NCBI GenBank assembly: GCA_002449555.1
Contig: DJXA01000046.1
Coordinates: 1-17,818, forward strand
Origin: Atopobiaceae bacterium UBA7016
Lineage (GTDB): Bacteria; Actinomycetota; Coriobacteriia; Coriobacteriales; Atopobiaceae
DNA: 17,818 nucleotides
Reading direction: 5' to 3'
Shown piece after piece: positions 1-8,141 of this stretch (its first letter is position 1; each line of letters opens with the position of its first letter). Both the position numbers and the translations under genes were made by a program. A model generated the notes under the pieces. It had not been told where the DNA came from and made no database searches. It worked only from the letters and a program-made list of their open reading frames with translations.

Positions 1-874
1 CGGACGGAGCCGCGGCCATGGCGTCGGTAACGCCCTCGGAGAGGATGTTGAGCGCGAGGCAGGTAAACATGATTGCCATGCCCGGGAAGAGTGCCTGCCA
101 CCAGCGACCAGACAGGACGCCGGCGCGGGCATCGGCAAGGATGTTACCCCACGTGGGCGTAGGCTCGGAGATGCCGGCAGACAGGAAGGTAAGCGACGCC
201 TCGAAGATGATGGCGTCAGCCACGAGCGTCACGGTAAACACTAGGATAGGCGCAGCACAGTTGCGCAGCACATGCTTGATAAGAATCCACGGGGCACGGG
301 CACCCGACACGATGACCGCGCGGACATAGTCTTCGCCATACTCGCTCACGATGTTCGCGCGTACGATACGTGCGATCTGCGGCATGTACATGAAGCCAAT
401 GGCGAATATGATGGCAGGGATGGACTTGCCGAGGATGGACACGAGCACAGCCGCGAGCGCGATGCCCGGAACGGACATGATGATGTCCAAGATGCGCATG
501 ATAACCTCGGAAATGGCCTTGCGCGAAACGGCGGCGGCCGCACCGATAATGGAGCCGGTCACGAGCGCGAATCCCGTGGCGCCAAAGCCGATGACCAACG
601 AGATGCGGCCACCGTAGAGCATACGGGAAAGGATGTCGCGGCCTTTGTCGTCGGTTCCAAAGAGGTGTGCGCCATCAGGAGCCATACGTGCCATGCCAAT
701 AGCGTATGGATCATCTGGAGCTATGAATGGCGCCAAGATGGACAGGAGAGCGATGACGATCAAGATGCCCAAGGCAATCTTGGACGTGAGCTTCATGTTC
801 TTGAGTCCAGAGAGTTTAGGGCCCTTGGAGGCCATGGACTCGAGCCTCTCAGCGTTTTCTTTTCTCGTCGCCAT
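1..874 (-). CDS. Peptide ABC transporter permease, OppC/DppC type (3' end beyond window)
   Basis: This is an inner-membrane permease subunit of an oligopeptide/dipeptide or nickel-type ABC importer. 291 codons are visible and the frame is still open at the left edge, so the stop lies outside; the visible end (ILSEGVTDAMAAAP) is close to where OppC proteins usually finish. The N-terminus is cytoplasmic and charged, followed by a first membrane segment at about residues 33-52. The OppC-typical LFGTDDKGRDILSR stretch lies at 71-84. The EAA-type cytoplasmic loop that contacts the ATPase is at about 181-205 (EDYVRA...SGARAPWILIKHVLRN). The ATG at 874 lies 2 nt after the stop of the upstream permease gene, with AGGAG about 9 nt upstream, so the two are translated from one mRNA. 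The ATPase genes normally found in such operons would lie further left. The substrate cannot be read from sequence. Confidence 0.93.
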   Translation of the reverse strand, partial: MATRKENAERLESMASKGPKLSGLKNMKLTSKIALGILIVIALLSILAPFIAPDDPYAIGMARMAPDGAHLFGTDDKGRDILSRMLYGGRISLVIGFGATGFALVTGSIIGAAAAVSRKAISEVIMRILDIIMSVPGIALAAVLVSILGKSIPAIIFAIGFMYMPQIARIVRANIVSEYGEDYVRAVIVSGARAPWILIKHVLRNCAAPILVFTVTLVADAIIFEASLTFLSAGISEPTPTWGNILADARAGVLSGRWWQALFPGMAIMFTCLALNILSEGVTDAMAAAPS

Positions 875-876
875 GG

Positions 877-1836
877 CTACACGCTCCTAATCCTGGGGTT
901 GATGAGCAGGTACAGCATGTCGACAACGATGTTGATCACAATGAACGACAGCGCGACGACGATGACGACGCCCATGACGAGCATAGGCTCGTTGCCGCTG
1001 ACGCCTTCGAGGATTGCCATGCCCATGCCGGGCAGATTGAAGATGACCTCGATGACGACGGCGCCGCCCATGAGGTAACCAATCTTCATGCCAAGCGTGG
1101 TGACGGGCGTGATGAGGGCATTGCGCAAAACGTTACGCGCAATGATGACAGGCTTAGGCAAGCCAGAGCCCTTAGCGGTTCGGACGTAGTCCTTGTCCAG
1201 TTCCTCGACCATAGCGGTACGTACGATACGGGTCATCTGACCAGTAAGGGGCACAGCCAGTGCGACGGCGGGCATAATCATGCGCGCAAAGTAACCGGAC
1301 GGATTGCCGAAGAGGCTAGGCAGCGGACCAGACGCAGGCAACATGTGAAGGAACGAGGAGAAGATAAGGATCAGCAGCACCGCAAGCCAGAACGACGGCG
1401 TGGCGAGGCCCGCGATAGATAGTAAGCGTATCAGCTGGTCAGGCCAACCATCTCTGTAAAGCGCGGCAATCACGCCCAGCGTGAAGGACACGATGGTACC
1501 CAACAGCAACCCGAAGAACGTAAGCTGCATAGTAACAGGCAGTGCGGTAGCGACGCGTCCAGCTACCGGGCGACGCTGCGGGCCATAAGTGCCCAGGTCA
1601 CCCTCGGTTACAAGGCCCGTCATGTAGCGCACATAGCGCACAGGCCATGGATCGTCTAAACCGAATTCCTCGTGGTACTTCTGAATTGCCTCCAAGGTTG
1701 CACTCTCGCCAAGAGCACCGTAAGCAGGGTCAATGGGAGAAAACGACATAAGGAAGAAAATAAGAACGGAAACGCCGAGCGCCATGACAGGCAACGCGAC
1801 GAGACGCCGGCCCACAAGACGAAGCAGGTTATTCAC
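877..1836 (-). CDS. Peptide ABC transporter permease, OppB/DppB type
   Basis: This is the partner permease of the importer, 319 aa, a normal length for the family. The N-terminal membrane segment (about 10-31) begins with the common LLRLVGRRLVALPVMALGVS pattern. Further hydrophobic segments lie at about 100-125, 145-165, 185-200, 250-265 and 285-310. The EAA loop is at about 216-240 (DYVRTAKGSGLPKPVIIARN), and the protein ends in the family-typical DMLYLLINPRIR. The start is GTG at 1836, chosen because a purine-rich GGGGAGAGG SD sits just upstream and the N-terminal fold begins there. It lies about 138 bp after the binding-protein gene, behind a strong hairpin, and runs into the next permease with a 2-nt gap. 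The likely function is ATP-driven peptide uptake, with specificity unknown. Confidence 0.94.
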   Translation of the reverse strand: MNNLLRLVGRRLVALPVMALGVSVLIFFLMSFSPIDPAYGALGESATLEAIQKYHEEFGLDDPWPVRYVRYMTGLVTEGDLGTYGPQRRPVAGRVATALPVTMQLTFFGLLLGTIVSFTLGVIAALYRDGWPDQLIRLLSIAGLATPSFWLAVLLILIFSSFLHMLPASGPLPSLFGNPSGYFARMIMPAVALAVPLTGQMTRIVRTAMVEELDKDYVRTAKGSGLPKPVIIARNVLRNALITPVTTLGMKIGYLMGGAVVIEVIFNLPGMGMAILEGVSGNEPMLVMGVVIVVALSFIVINIVVDMLYLLINPRIRSV

Positions 1837-1908
1837 AGGCCTCTCCCCTCTCTTTCTCGGAAGGATGACAATCTGTTAGCTGCCATCCAAGATGTCTCAC
1901 ATTACAAA

Positions 1909-1939
1909 GGAGGCCCGGGCGGTCGCTGCCCGGGCCTCC
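1909..1939 (-). terminator. GC-rich intercistronic hairpin between binding-protein and permease genes
   Basis: A perfect 12-bp inverted repeat (GGAGGCCCGGGC at 1909-1920, GCCCGGGCCTCC at 1928-1939) has a 7-nt loop. It starts about 35 nt after the binding-protein stop codon. On the transcribed minus strand it is followed by TTTGTAATG, a weak T-run only. It is therefore better read as a leaky terminator or 3'-end mRNA stabiliser than as a full stop. In peptide importers the binding protein is usually made in excess over the membrane parts, and such a hairpin is a common way to reach that ratio. That role is inference here. Confidence 0.7.
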
Positions 1940-1974
1940 CTCTCGTCCACGACTATGTTGTCGTCAGCAGCGTC

Positions 1975-3576
1975 TTACGCAGTGACGGTCGCAACGTCGG
2001 TAAGGGCAACGCCGGTGGTGCCGATGCCAGAGAAGTTCTGGACCGACTGGCCAGCCGGGCTTGCGGTCTCTGACCAAGAGGCCGTCGGGGTGATGACCTG
2101 CAGGACCGGGTACAGGACGACATTCTCGGCAAGAATGTCGAAGACCTGGTTCCAACAATCCTGCTGCTCAGAACCAGACTTGGTGAGGGCGTCAGACATC
2201 AGGCCGTTGACCTGCTTCCACTCCTCGGAGGTGTTCCAAGCGCAACGGGTCTGCATCCAGATGTTGTCGCCATACCACCAGTTGAGGAGCAGGTCGGTGT
2301 CGCCGCCGAAGCAAGACGGATCGCCCGGGGCCATCAGAATGTCCCAAGACTCGTCAGCCTGGTCGATGATGGCATACGTGGCCTTTGAGATGTCGGACTG
2401 CAAGTTGACAGTGAAACCGAGAGCCTGGATATCCTGCTGGGCCTGGGTGCCCATGGCCACGACCTGCGCGTTGTCGGTGGTGCGAAGCTCGATGTTGCCG
2501 GGGGTAATGCCAGAATCGGCGATGAGCTGCTGAGCCTTCTCGAGGTCGTAGTCATAGATCACGGAAGCCTCATGGAAGTTGGTGAAGCTCTCGGGCAGAT
2601 AGCACTTGGGCTTGCCGGCAAGGCCAGAGAACGCATTCTGGATCATCTGGTCGGTGTTCAGGCAGTACATGATGGCCTGGCGGACCTTGACATCATTCCA
2701 CGGGGCCTTCTTGACGTTGAACATGATAAAGCGGGTGCCGAAGCCCTGCACCTGGTCGACGCGCATGCCGGCAGCAGCAACCTGGTCGATGCTCTCGGGC
2801 GGCACGGACTCGGAGATGAGGGTGGTACCCTCCTGTGCCGCCGTCACGCGAGCGGTCGGGTCGGTGAGGGAATCTATACGAATTTGGGTGTCCTGCGCGG
2901 GGTGAGCGCCGTTGTAGTTGGGGTTGGGCTCGAGGACGACGTAGGTGTCGGCGACCTCGGTGTACATCCAGGGGCCGGAGCCGATGGGCTTGGCAGCAGC
3001 GTCATCATCAGACAGGGTCGCCGGGGTGACCTTGATGATGCCCAAGCGCTCCTTGATGAGCGAGAACTGCGGAATAGTGACCTTGACGGTGAGGGTCTTG
3101 TCGTCCTTCTTCTCGATAGACTCGATCATGGTGAGGAAGGAGACGTACATCATACCGTCAGCCTTGGCGCGCTCGAAGGAGTGGATGACGTCCTCGGGGG
3201 TGACGGGGTCGCCAGTGGAGAAGGCGGCGCCGTCGCGCAGGGTGATCTCGCAAGTGTTGTCGTCAACCCAGACCGGGTCGCCCACGCACAGGCCATCAGA
3301 GGTGCTGTAGTCGTGGAAGTCGATGTCGTACAGGCCTTCCACAACGTTCATGTTGGCGCTCAGGCAGAAGGCGGAAGAGCAGTTCTGAGGATCGAACGAG
3401 CTCGGGCCATATGCAGAGCCCACGGTCAGGATGCCGCCGCCGACGGTGCCGCCGGTGGCCTCGCCGCCGTCAGAGGCAGGCGCGTCTCCGCCGCTGTTGC
3501 CGCCGCAGGCAGCCAGCGCGAGAGCTGCGCCACCAGCAACGCCAAGGAACGTACGACGGGTAAGCTTGGTGTCCAT
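1975..3576 (-). CDS. Extracellular solute-binding protein, family 5 (peptide-binding lipoprotein)
   Basis: This is the substrate-binding subunit of the peptide importer, 533 aa from the chosen start. The N-terminus (MDTKLTRRTFLGVAGGAA) carries a twin-arginine motif at residues 7-12 and a lipobox LAAC with Cys24. It is thus probably exported folded by Tat and lipid-anchored outside the membrane. A Gly/Ser/Asp linker follows, then a class-C binding fold: FDPQNCSS near the start of the mature domain, and LRDGAAFSTGDPVTPEDVIHSFERA, the usual SBP_bac_5 signature. The ATG at 3576 sits 6 nt after GGGAGAG. An in-frame ATG at 3579 is nearly as good. A longer start at 3591 would place the SD inside the gene, so it was rejected. 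It is the first gene of the importer operon and ends 138 bp before the first permease gene. The exact ligand is unknown. Confidence 0.93.
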   Translation of the reverse strand: MDTKLTRRTFLGVAGGAALALAACGGNSGGDAPASDGGEATGGTVGGGILTVGSAYGPSSFDPQNCSSAFCLSANMNVVEGLYDIDFHDYSTSDGLCVGDPVWVDDNTCEITLRDGAAFSTGDPVTPEDVIHSFERAKADGMMYVSFLTMIESIEKKDDKTLTVKVTIPQFSLIKERLGIIKVTPATLSDDDAAAKPIGSGPWMYTEVADTYVVLEPNPNYNGAHPAQDTQIRIDSLTDPTARVTAAQEGTTLISESVPPESIDQVAAAGMRVDQVQGFGTRFIMFNVKKAPWNDVKVRQAIMYCLNTDQMIQNAFSGLAGKPKCYLPESFTNFHEASVIYDYDLEKAQQLIADSGITPGNIELRTTDNAQVVAMGTQAQQDIQALGFTVNLQSDISKATYAIIDQADESWDILMAPGDPSCFGGDTDLLLNWWYGDNIWMQTRCAWNTSEEWKQVNGLMSDALTKSGSEQQDCWNQVFDILAENVVLYPVLQVITPTASWSETASPAGQSVQNFSGIGTTGVALTDVATVTA

Positions 3577-3591
3577 CATTGTCTCTCCCAT

Positions 3592-3806
3592 TCACTCGAT
3601 GAACCGGAGTGCCGATTCGACCGGCACATGCACATGTTGCAAGAGTATTTCTTGAATCATCATCGACATAGAGGCAAATCGCCCAACGGTTGCAAAGGAC
3701 AACTAAGCGTCGCTAGTATGATGTATGACCACTTGATTTAAACAAACCGCAGTTAAATGAGCTGTTTTGAGACTAATTGTTGAATGTCGGCAAGCAGTTA
3801 AGAACG
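3592..3806. other. Intergenic region between uvrC and the importer operon
   Basis: This AT-richer spacer follows the uvrC stop and precedes the binding-protein gene, both on the minus strand. A weak minus-strand promoter candidate is TTGTTT (3740-3745) and CATACT (3715-3720) with a 19-bp spacer, longer than ideal. A small stem GTGCCG (3609-3614) / CGGCAC (3622-3627) with a 7-nt loop would sit in the leader about 30 nt before the start codon. No convincing terminator for uvrC, no small ORF with an SD and no riboswitch were recognised. Confidence 0.3.
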
Positions 3807-5738
3807 TTATTCCCCAGCGGCCTCGGCAACCTGCGCGGCGTCGGCCTCAACGGCGCGCAGCGTCTGCCAGATCTCTTCGGCCACTGCCTCGGGCACGCCC
3901 TTCACTTCCGCAATCTCTTGCGGGCTGGCGGCACGCAGCTTCTTCATCGAGCCAAAGTGCCGCATGATGGCCTTTTTGCGCTTGGGGCCGACGCCGGCAA
4001 TCTCGTCAAGCACCGACACCGTCATGGCCTTGTCGCGCAGCTCACGGTGGAAGGTGATGGCAAACCGGTGGCTCTCGTCACGCACCTGCTTGATGAGGTA
4101 GAGCGAGGCAGATCCGCTCGGCAGCACCACAGGCGTCTCGTCCCACGGAACGAAGACCTCCTCGTCCGATTTGGCCAGGCCACACACTGGGATGTCGAGC
4201 CCCAGCGCCTCCAGCTGGTTCATGGCGGCCGTCAGCTGCGGCTTGCCACCGTCAACAACGAGGAGGTCAGGCCGTGCGCCAAAGCGCTCGTCGGCCATGC
4301 GCTCGGGCGAGTAGCGACGCCCCAGCACCTCCTCCATGCTGAGGAAGTCGTTTGCCTCGTCGAGCTCGGCGCGCACCTTGAAGCGGCGGTACTGACCCTT
4401 GTCGGGCCGTCCGTTAGTGAAGACCACCATCGAGGCCACCGTGAAGCGGCCATGCAGGGTGGAGATGTCGAAGCACTCGATGCGCAGGGGCGGCGCGTCA
4501 AGGGCGAGTGCGCTTTCCAGCTCCATCAGGGCCTGGTTAGTGCGGTCGTCGGCGTAGCCCGTGCGCACCATGTAGCGCATGAGGGCATGGCGGGCGTTCT
4601 TCTGTGCCATCTCGAGCAGGGCCTTCTTCTCGCCGCGCTGAGGCCGGTGCACGCGACAGATGCGCTCGCGCTTCGCCGTCAACCACTCCCCCAGCACCTC
4701 GGCGTCCGCCAACTCCTGCGCGAGGTCCACCTCGGCAGGGATGTCAGCTGTCTCGTCAAAGTAGCGCTTGACGAAGCCTTCAGCCAGCTCCTCCTCGCTC
4801 ACGTCCAGGCCCTTGTTGAGCACGAACTCATTGGTGCGCACCACGCGGCCCTCGCGCACGCTGAAGACGCAGGCACAGCTGATGGTCTCCTCGCGATAAA
4901 AGCCCACCACGTCCACGCTGGCGCCGGCCGAGATAATCACCTGCTGACGGTCATCCAGGCCCTCGAGCACCTCAAGGCGACGCTTGAACCTAGCCGCGCG
5001 CTCGAAGTCAAGCTCCGCCGCGGCCTCGCGCATCTGCTCTTCCAGCTCGTCGATCACGCCCGAGCGATTGCCCGCCAAGAAGCGCTCGACTTGGCTCACG
5101 TTGCGCGCGTAGTCCACGGTGCTGACGGCCCCGCAGCACACGCCCGGCCCGCGGCCCACGTGGTAGTCAAAGCAGGGGCGCCCCCGCTTGGCCAGCACGA
5201 TGTTTGCCACCGCCGCGTCATCGGGATGGCCGTCAAGGTAGCGCTTGGAGCGCTTCCACTCCGCGCAGGTGCCAATGCAGATGGGCACCACCTTGCGCAG
5301 GATGTCGATGGTCTCGCGCGCCGCGTGCGCGTCGGTGTACGGGCCAAAGTAGCGCGTGCCCTTGCGGTGCTTCTCGCGCGTGTACTTGATGGCCGGATAG
5401 ACGTCTGACTCGGTGACGGCAATGTAGGGATAGCTCTTGTCGTCCTTGTAGTCCACGTTGTAGTACGGGTGGTGCTGCGCGATGAGCTCGCGCTCCAGCA
5501 CGAGCGCCTCGTGCTCAGAGCCCACCACCACGTAGTCAAACCCCTTCACCACCTGCATCATGAAGGGAATCTTCTCGCGCTCGTCAGAAAGCGTCACGTA
5601 CTGGCGCATGCGAGCGCGCAGGTTCTTGGCCTTGCCCACGTAGATGACGGTGCCCGAGGCATCCTTCCACAGGTAGCAGCCCGGTTCCGTGGGAACCTTC
5701 GCCACCTGCTCCGCCAGCGTGGGTTCGACCTGCGCCAT
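3807..5738 (-). CDS. uvrC: UvrABC nucleotide excision repair endonuclease subunit C
   Basis: UvrC makes the two incisions around a DNA lesion after UvrA/UvrB damage recognition. All expected parts are present in 643 aa. The GIY-YIG nuclease domain is at about 16-95 (PGCYLWKD, IYVGKAKNLRARMRQYV). The UVR helix pair that binds UvrB is at about 228-260. The RNase H-like 5' nuclease domain carries candidate catalytic D424 (FDIS), D496 (VVDGG) and H557 (SHRF). Helix-hairpin-helix DNA-binding motifs occupy about 577-625. Its ATG lies 2 nt after the stop of the ligase gene, with GAGGG as SD inside that gene's end, so it is the last gene of the FemABX-ligase-uvrC operon. The cysteine segment at 154-202 is unusual: C154, C158, C189, C201 and C202 are present, but Gly197 stands where most family members have a Cys, and the C154-C189 spacing is longer than usual. 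Confidence 0.98.
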   Translation of the reverse strand: MAQVEPTLAEQVAKVPTEPGCYLWKDASGTVIYVGKAKNLRARMRQYVTLSDEREKIPFMMQVVKGFDYVVVGSEHEALVLERELIAQHHPYYNVDYKDDKSYPYIAVTESDVYPAIKYTREKHRKGTRYFGPYTDAHAARETIDILRKVVPICIGTCAEWKRSKRYLDGHPDDAAVANIVLAKRGRPCFDYHVGRGPGVCCGAVSTVDYARNVSQVERFLAGNRSGVIDELEEQMREAAAELDFERAARFKRRLEVLEGLDDRQQVIISAGASVDVVGFYREETISCACVFSVREGRVVRTNEFVLNKGLDVSEEELAEGFVKRYFDETADIPAEVDLAQELADAEVLGEWLTAKRERICRVHRPQRGEKKALLEMAQKNARHALMRYMVRTGYADDRTNQALMELESALALDAPPLRIECFDISTLHGRFTVASMVVFTNGRPDKGQYRRFKVRAELDEANDFLSMEEVLGRRYSPERMADERFGARPDLLVVDGGKPQLTAAMNQLEALGLDIPVCGLAKSDEEVFVPWDETPVVLPSGSASLYLIKQVRDESHRFAITFHRELRDKAMTVSVLDEIAGVGPKRKKAIMRHFGSMKKLRAASPQEIAEVKGVPEAVAEEIWQTLRAVEADAAQVAEAAGE

Positions 5739-5740
5739 GG

Positions 5741-6961
5741 CTAGCCCTCAAGCTCGCGATGGCCGAAGAAGCGCTTGAAGTCTCTAAAGTAGCTCAGCCA
5801 CAGGCGGCCCATGTAGTACAGGCGCTTAGGGTTGTTGTCGTGCGCGCCAAAGAGCGTGGTGCCCACCTTGCCCTCGCGCATCAGCTGAAGCGCCTGGTCG
5901 CGACCGTCGCCCTCAGGCGTGTAGTGGCGCACGATGAGGCGCGACATGCCCACCCAGAGGTAGCGGTTGTCGGCGTGGACGGCCGGGCCCTTCTTGCCCT
6001 CCACCACGTCCTCAACCACGTAACGGGCGAGGTTGTTGCCGGCCAGCGTCACGAAGAAGCTGCTGCGCCCCTGGCGCGGGTTGAAGTCCAAGAGCTTGTA
6101 GCTGCCGTCGCGCGAGTCGTACTTCATGTCCAGGTTGAAGTAGCCAAAGTAGTGGATGTGCGAGAGCAGCTGCTCCACCGTGGCATAGAGCTCCTCGTCG
6201 CCGTAGGAGATGATGGCCACATAGTTGCCGATGCGCATGGGCTCGGGATCCTCGAGGATGGGGCGGCCGAGGGCGAGCAGCGCCACCGAGCCGTCCTGGC
6301 GCACATAGCCGTTCATGGTACGCATGTTGGAATCGTCGCCCGGAACAAAGTCCTGGATGACGAGCTGCGCGTCATAGCCCGCAGCGTATACGCGGCGCAC
6401 CGTCTCCTCCAGCATGGGACGGTCCTCGATGATGAAGGCCTTCTTCTGGCCCTCAAACTCGTGCTCACGGTAGGATGCCGCGTCGGTGGGCTTCACGGCC
6501 ACCGGGAAGGGAAACGGCAGCTCGGCAGGAATGTCGCCTGTGCCCGAGATGGTGACCGCGCGCGGATACGGCACGCCGGCACGCTCGCACAGGGCGTAGA
6601 AGCGCGACTTGTCGTTGAGCTCGTCGAGCACGCCGGCGTCAGAGGTGATGGCCGTGAGGCGCGGGTCGAGCTCGTGCTTGTGGGCCGAGAGCAGAAGCGA
6701 GTAGTCGTCGCCGCAGGGGATGACCAAGATGACGGCATCGCCAAATGTGCCGGCGTCACGGTTGAGCACCTCAACGAAGCGCTCAGGCTCGGCAAAGTGC
6801 TCGTCGCACCGCTGCTCGATGAACTTGGAGTGGCGCGTGGGCGTCAGCGGGAAGGTGCCGTAGGCGTAGCTCTTGACGCCGTAGGCCTCCCAAAAGGCAC
6901 GCGCCATACCATAGACACCAACCTCGGTGCCCAGAAGGATCGGAACGAACGGGCGGCTCAT
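5741..6961 (-). CDS. ATP-grasp D-aspartate ligase-like peptidoglycan bridge enzyme
   Basis: This 406-aa ATP-grasp enzyme strongly resembles the Enterococcus faecium Aslfm family (D-aspartate--L-lysine ligase). That family attaches beta-activated D-Asp to the side chain of the diamino acid in UDP-MurNAc-pentapeptide. Family-like stretches include VPILLGTEVGVYGMARAF (6-23), VAVKP with Lys157, QDFVPGDDSNMR (203-214), FNLDMKYDSRDG (275-286) and DFNPRQGRSSFFVTL (292-306). D278, D292 and N294 are placed as metal/ATP ligands. It is cytoplasmic, with no signal peptide. Its ATG is 2 nt after the FemABX-like stop and its own stop is 2 nt before uvrC. A racemase that could supply the D-amino acid lies just across the divergent promoter region. 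D-Asp rather than D-Glu or another D-amino acid as substrate is inferred from similarity and context. Confidence 0.85.
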   Translation of the reverse strand: MSRPFVPILLGTEVGVYGMARAFWEAYGVKSYAYGTFPLTPTRHSKFIEQRCDEHFAEPERFVEVLNRDAGTFGDAVILVIPCGDDYSLLLSAHKHELDPRLTAITSDAGVLDELNDKSRFYALCERAGVPYPRAVTISGTGDIPAELPFPFPVAVKPTDAASYREHEFEGQKKAFIIEDRPMLEETVRRVYAAGYDAQLVIQDFVPGDDSNMRTMNGYVRQDGSVALLALGRPILEDPEPMRIGNYVAIISYGDEELYATVEQLLSHIHYFGYFNLDMKYDSRDGSYKLLDFNPRQGRSSFFVTLAGNNLARYVVEDVVEGKKGPAVHADNRYLWVGMSRLIVRHYTPEGDGRDQALQLMREGKVGTTLFGAHDNNPKRLYYMGRLWLSYFRDFKRFFGHRELEG

Positions 6962-6963
6962 GG

Positions 6964-7980
6964 CTACCCCCTCCTGCGGTCGCGGACCGCGTCGAGCCCT
7001 CGCTTGGCCACGCGCAGCGATGCGTAGAACGCCGCCTTCACGGGAAGGTCGCGGTCAGGCGCCACGTGCGTCGTGTCCTTGGAGAACTTGCACTTAAAGG
7101 TGTTGAGCGAGTTCAGCCCCGGATAGCGCTCGGAGCCGATGCCCATCATGTCGTAGTCTTTCACGCCCTCGGCACCAAACGTGCAGGCCTCGAAGAAGAT
7201 GAGGCCGTCGGTCACGAAGTTGCGATTGGGCACGTCGGAGCGCGAGGCGCCGTAGTAGCGCACCGCATGCTCGCCCGAGACGGTGGCGATGGTCCAGGTG
7301 ACCACGCGGCCGTCCACGCGGCCGGCAAACACGCGCGCGTGCTCGGGCCCCAGGATGCGGAGCGTATTCTCGTAGTCAGCCTTGGGAGCGGCGACAAAGC
7401 CGTCGCGCTCGGCGGTCTCGAGCATGACGTCATAGTACTCGTCAAACGAGGCGTTGGCCTGCGCCGTCTCGTCCGCATAGGTGGCCGGGCTCTCGCGCAG
7501 GGCCTTGCGCACGTCACGGCGGCCACGCGTCTTCATGCGCGCGAGGATATCGTCCGGCGTGCCCGTGATGTCCATAATCACGGTCTCGTCGTACGGCGTG
7601 ATGGAGAGCGTTGGACGGCAGATGTCCAGGTCATGCACCACCGCCAAACGAATGAAGGCTTGGTGACGGTCACGCTTACGCACGAAGGCGACCAGTGCCT
7701 TGAGGGCTGCGCGCTCCTCGTCCTCAGACAGCTCGCGCACCCACATGGGACCGTGATGCGAGCGCAGGTAGTGATACCCGTGGGTCAGGTAGTCGGCAAA
7801 CGAGGCCCAACCCAGGGGCTCGCCGTCTTCCACAAAGCCCACGTGTGCCCAAAACGCGCGGTCGGTGATAGTGGCCTCCAGGTCCATCCACGCACCGGTC
7901 TGCTCGATGGGAACACTCAGGCCCGAGGCGGCAAGCTGCGCCTCAAAGGTCTCTCTGTCCAGTTCACGTACCTCGATCAT
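6964..7980 (-). CDS. FemABX-like aminoacyltransferase (peptidoglycan interpeptide bridge)
   Basis: The protein has 338 aa with the double-GNAT look of the FemABX/GNAT-like family. That family transfers amino acids from aminoacyl-tRNA to the peptidoglycan precursor stem. Signs are RSHHGPMW (73-80), the basic segment ARMKTRGRRDVRKALRE (147-163, compare KTRYNIRLAEK-type stretches), the second-domain strand RYYGASRSD (241-249) and the C-terminal NTFKCKFS (293-300). It is shorter than staphylococcal FemA and has no obvious inserted coiled-coil arm. Start: ATG at 7980, with GGGAGAG 4 nt upstream. An open frame continues upstream to 8163 but crosses the promoter and palindrome, so it was rejected. 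It is the first gene of the operon with the D-Asp ligase and uvrC. Which amino acid it adds, or whether it acts on peptidoglycan at all, cannot be read from sequence. Confidence 0.78.
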   Translation of the reverse strand: MIEVRELDRETFEAQLAASGLSVPIEQTGAWMDLEATITDRAFWAHVGFVEDGEPLGWASFADYLTHGYHYLRSHHGPMWVRELSEDEERAALKALVAFVRKRDRHQAFIRLAVVHDLDICRPTLSITPYDETVIMDITGTPDDILARMKTRGRRDVRKALRESPATYADETAQANASFDEYYDVMLETAERDGFVAAPKADYENTLRILGPEHARVFAGRVDGRVVTWTIATVSGEHAVRYYGASRSDVPNRNFVTDGLIFFEACTFGAEGVKDYDMMGIGSERYPGLNSLNTFKCKFSKDTTHVAPDRDLPVKAAFYASLRVAKRGLDAVRDRRRG

Positions 7981-8013
7981 GCATCTCTCCCACGTAGGCT
8001 GCGAGTCTTGACC

Positions 8014-8019
8014 ATTGTA
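8014..8019 (-). promoter_or_regulatory. Candidate -10 element for the FemABX-ligase-uvrC operon
   Basis: On the minus strand this hexamer reads TACAAT, close to the TATAAT consensus, about 34 nt before the FemABX start codon. No good -35 hexamer lies 16-18 nt upstream, where the sequence is G-rich. The promoter may therefore be weak or activator-dependent. The following bases (CTACAATGGTCAAGACT) closely match the promoter of the divergent racemase gene. Confidence 0.5.
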
Positions 8020-8051
8020 GACACCTTCGCAGGTCACTCCCCCATTTGCAC

Positions 8052-8119
8052 TGAACCACCAAGGTCCGACCTTCGTGGCGCACACCGATGCACCACGAAG
8101 GTCGGACCTCGGTGGTGCA
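8052..8119. repeat. Long hairpin made of two inverted copies of a 31-bp palindrome
   Basis: Copy A (8052-8082) and copy B (8089-8119) are inverted relative to each other around a 6-nt loop and pair at 28 of 31 positions. Each copy is also itself a quasi-palindrome of the form TGCACCAC-GAAGGTC-G-GACC-TTC-GTGGTGCA; copy B pairs at 13 of 15 positions around its centre at 8104. A third copy lies at 11291-11321 between hisF and hisI. It sits between two divergent promoters and overlaps the expected -35 region of the racemase gene. It could act as a REP-type dispersed repeat, a protein-binding site or a supercoil-sensitive cruciform. The function is unknown. Confidence 0.85.
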
Positions 8120-8135
8120 CAGCCCGCGGCACGGC

Positions 8136-8141
8136 TACAAT
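8136..8141 (+). promoter_or_regulatory. Candidate -10 element for the racemase gene
   Basis: TACAAT lies 35 nt before the racemase ATG. The hexamer 17 bp upstream (TGGTGC, 8113-8118) is a poor -35 and falls inside the right arm of the long palindrome. The bases from 8135 to 8157 mirror those at the divergent FemABX promoter, allowing two single-base indels. Confidence 0.5.

Noticed and set aside
3777..5408. Long plus-strand open frame opposite uvrC
   Set aside because: It is antisense to a complete, motif-rich uvrC; low stop-codon density in GC-rich DNA explains it. The same applies to plus-strand frames at 5759-7027, 7066-8322, 10887-12170 and 16533-17792.
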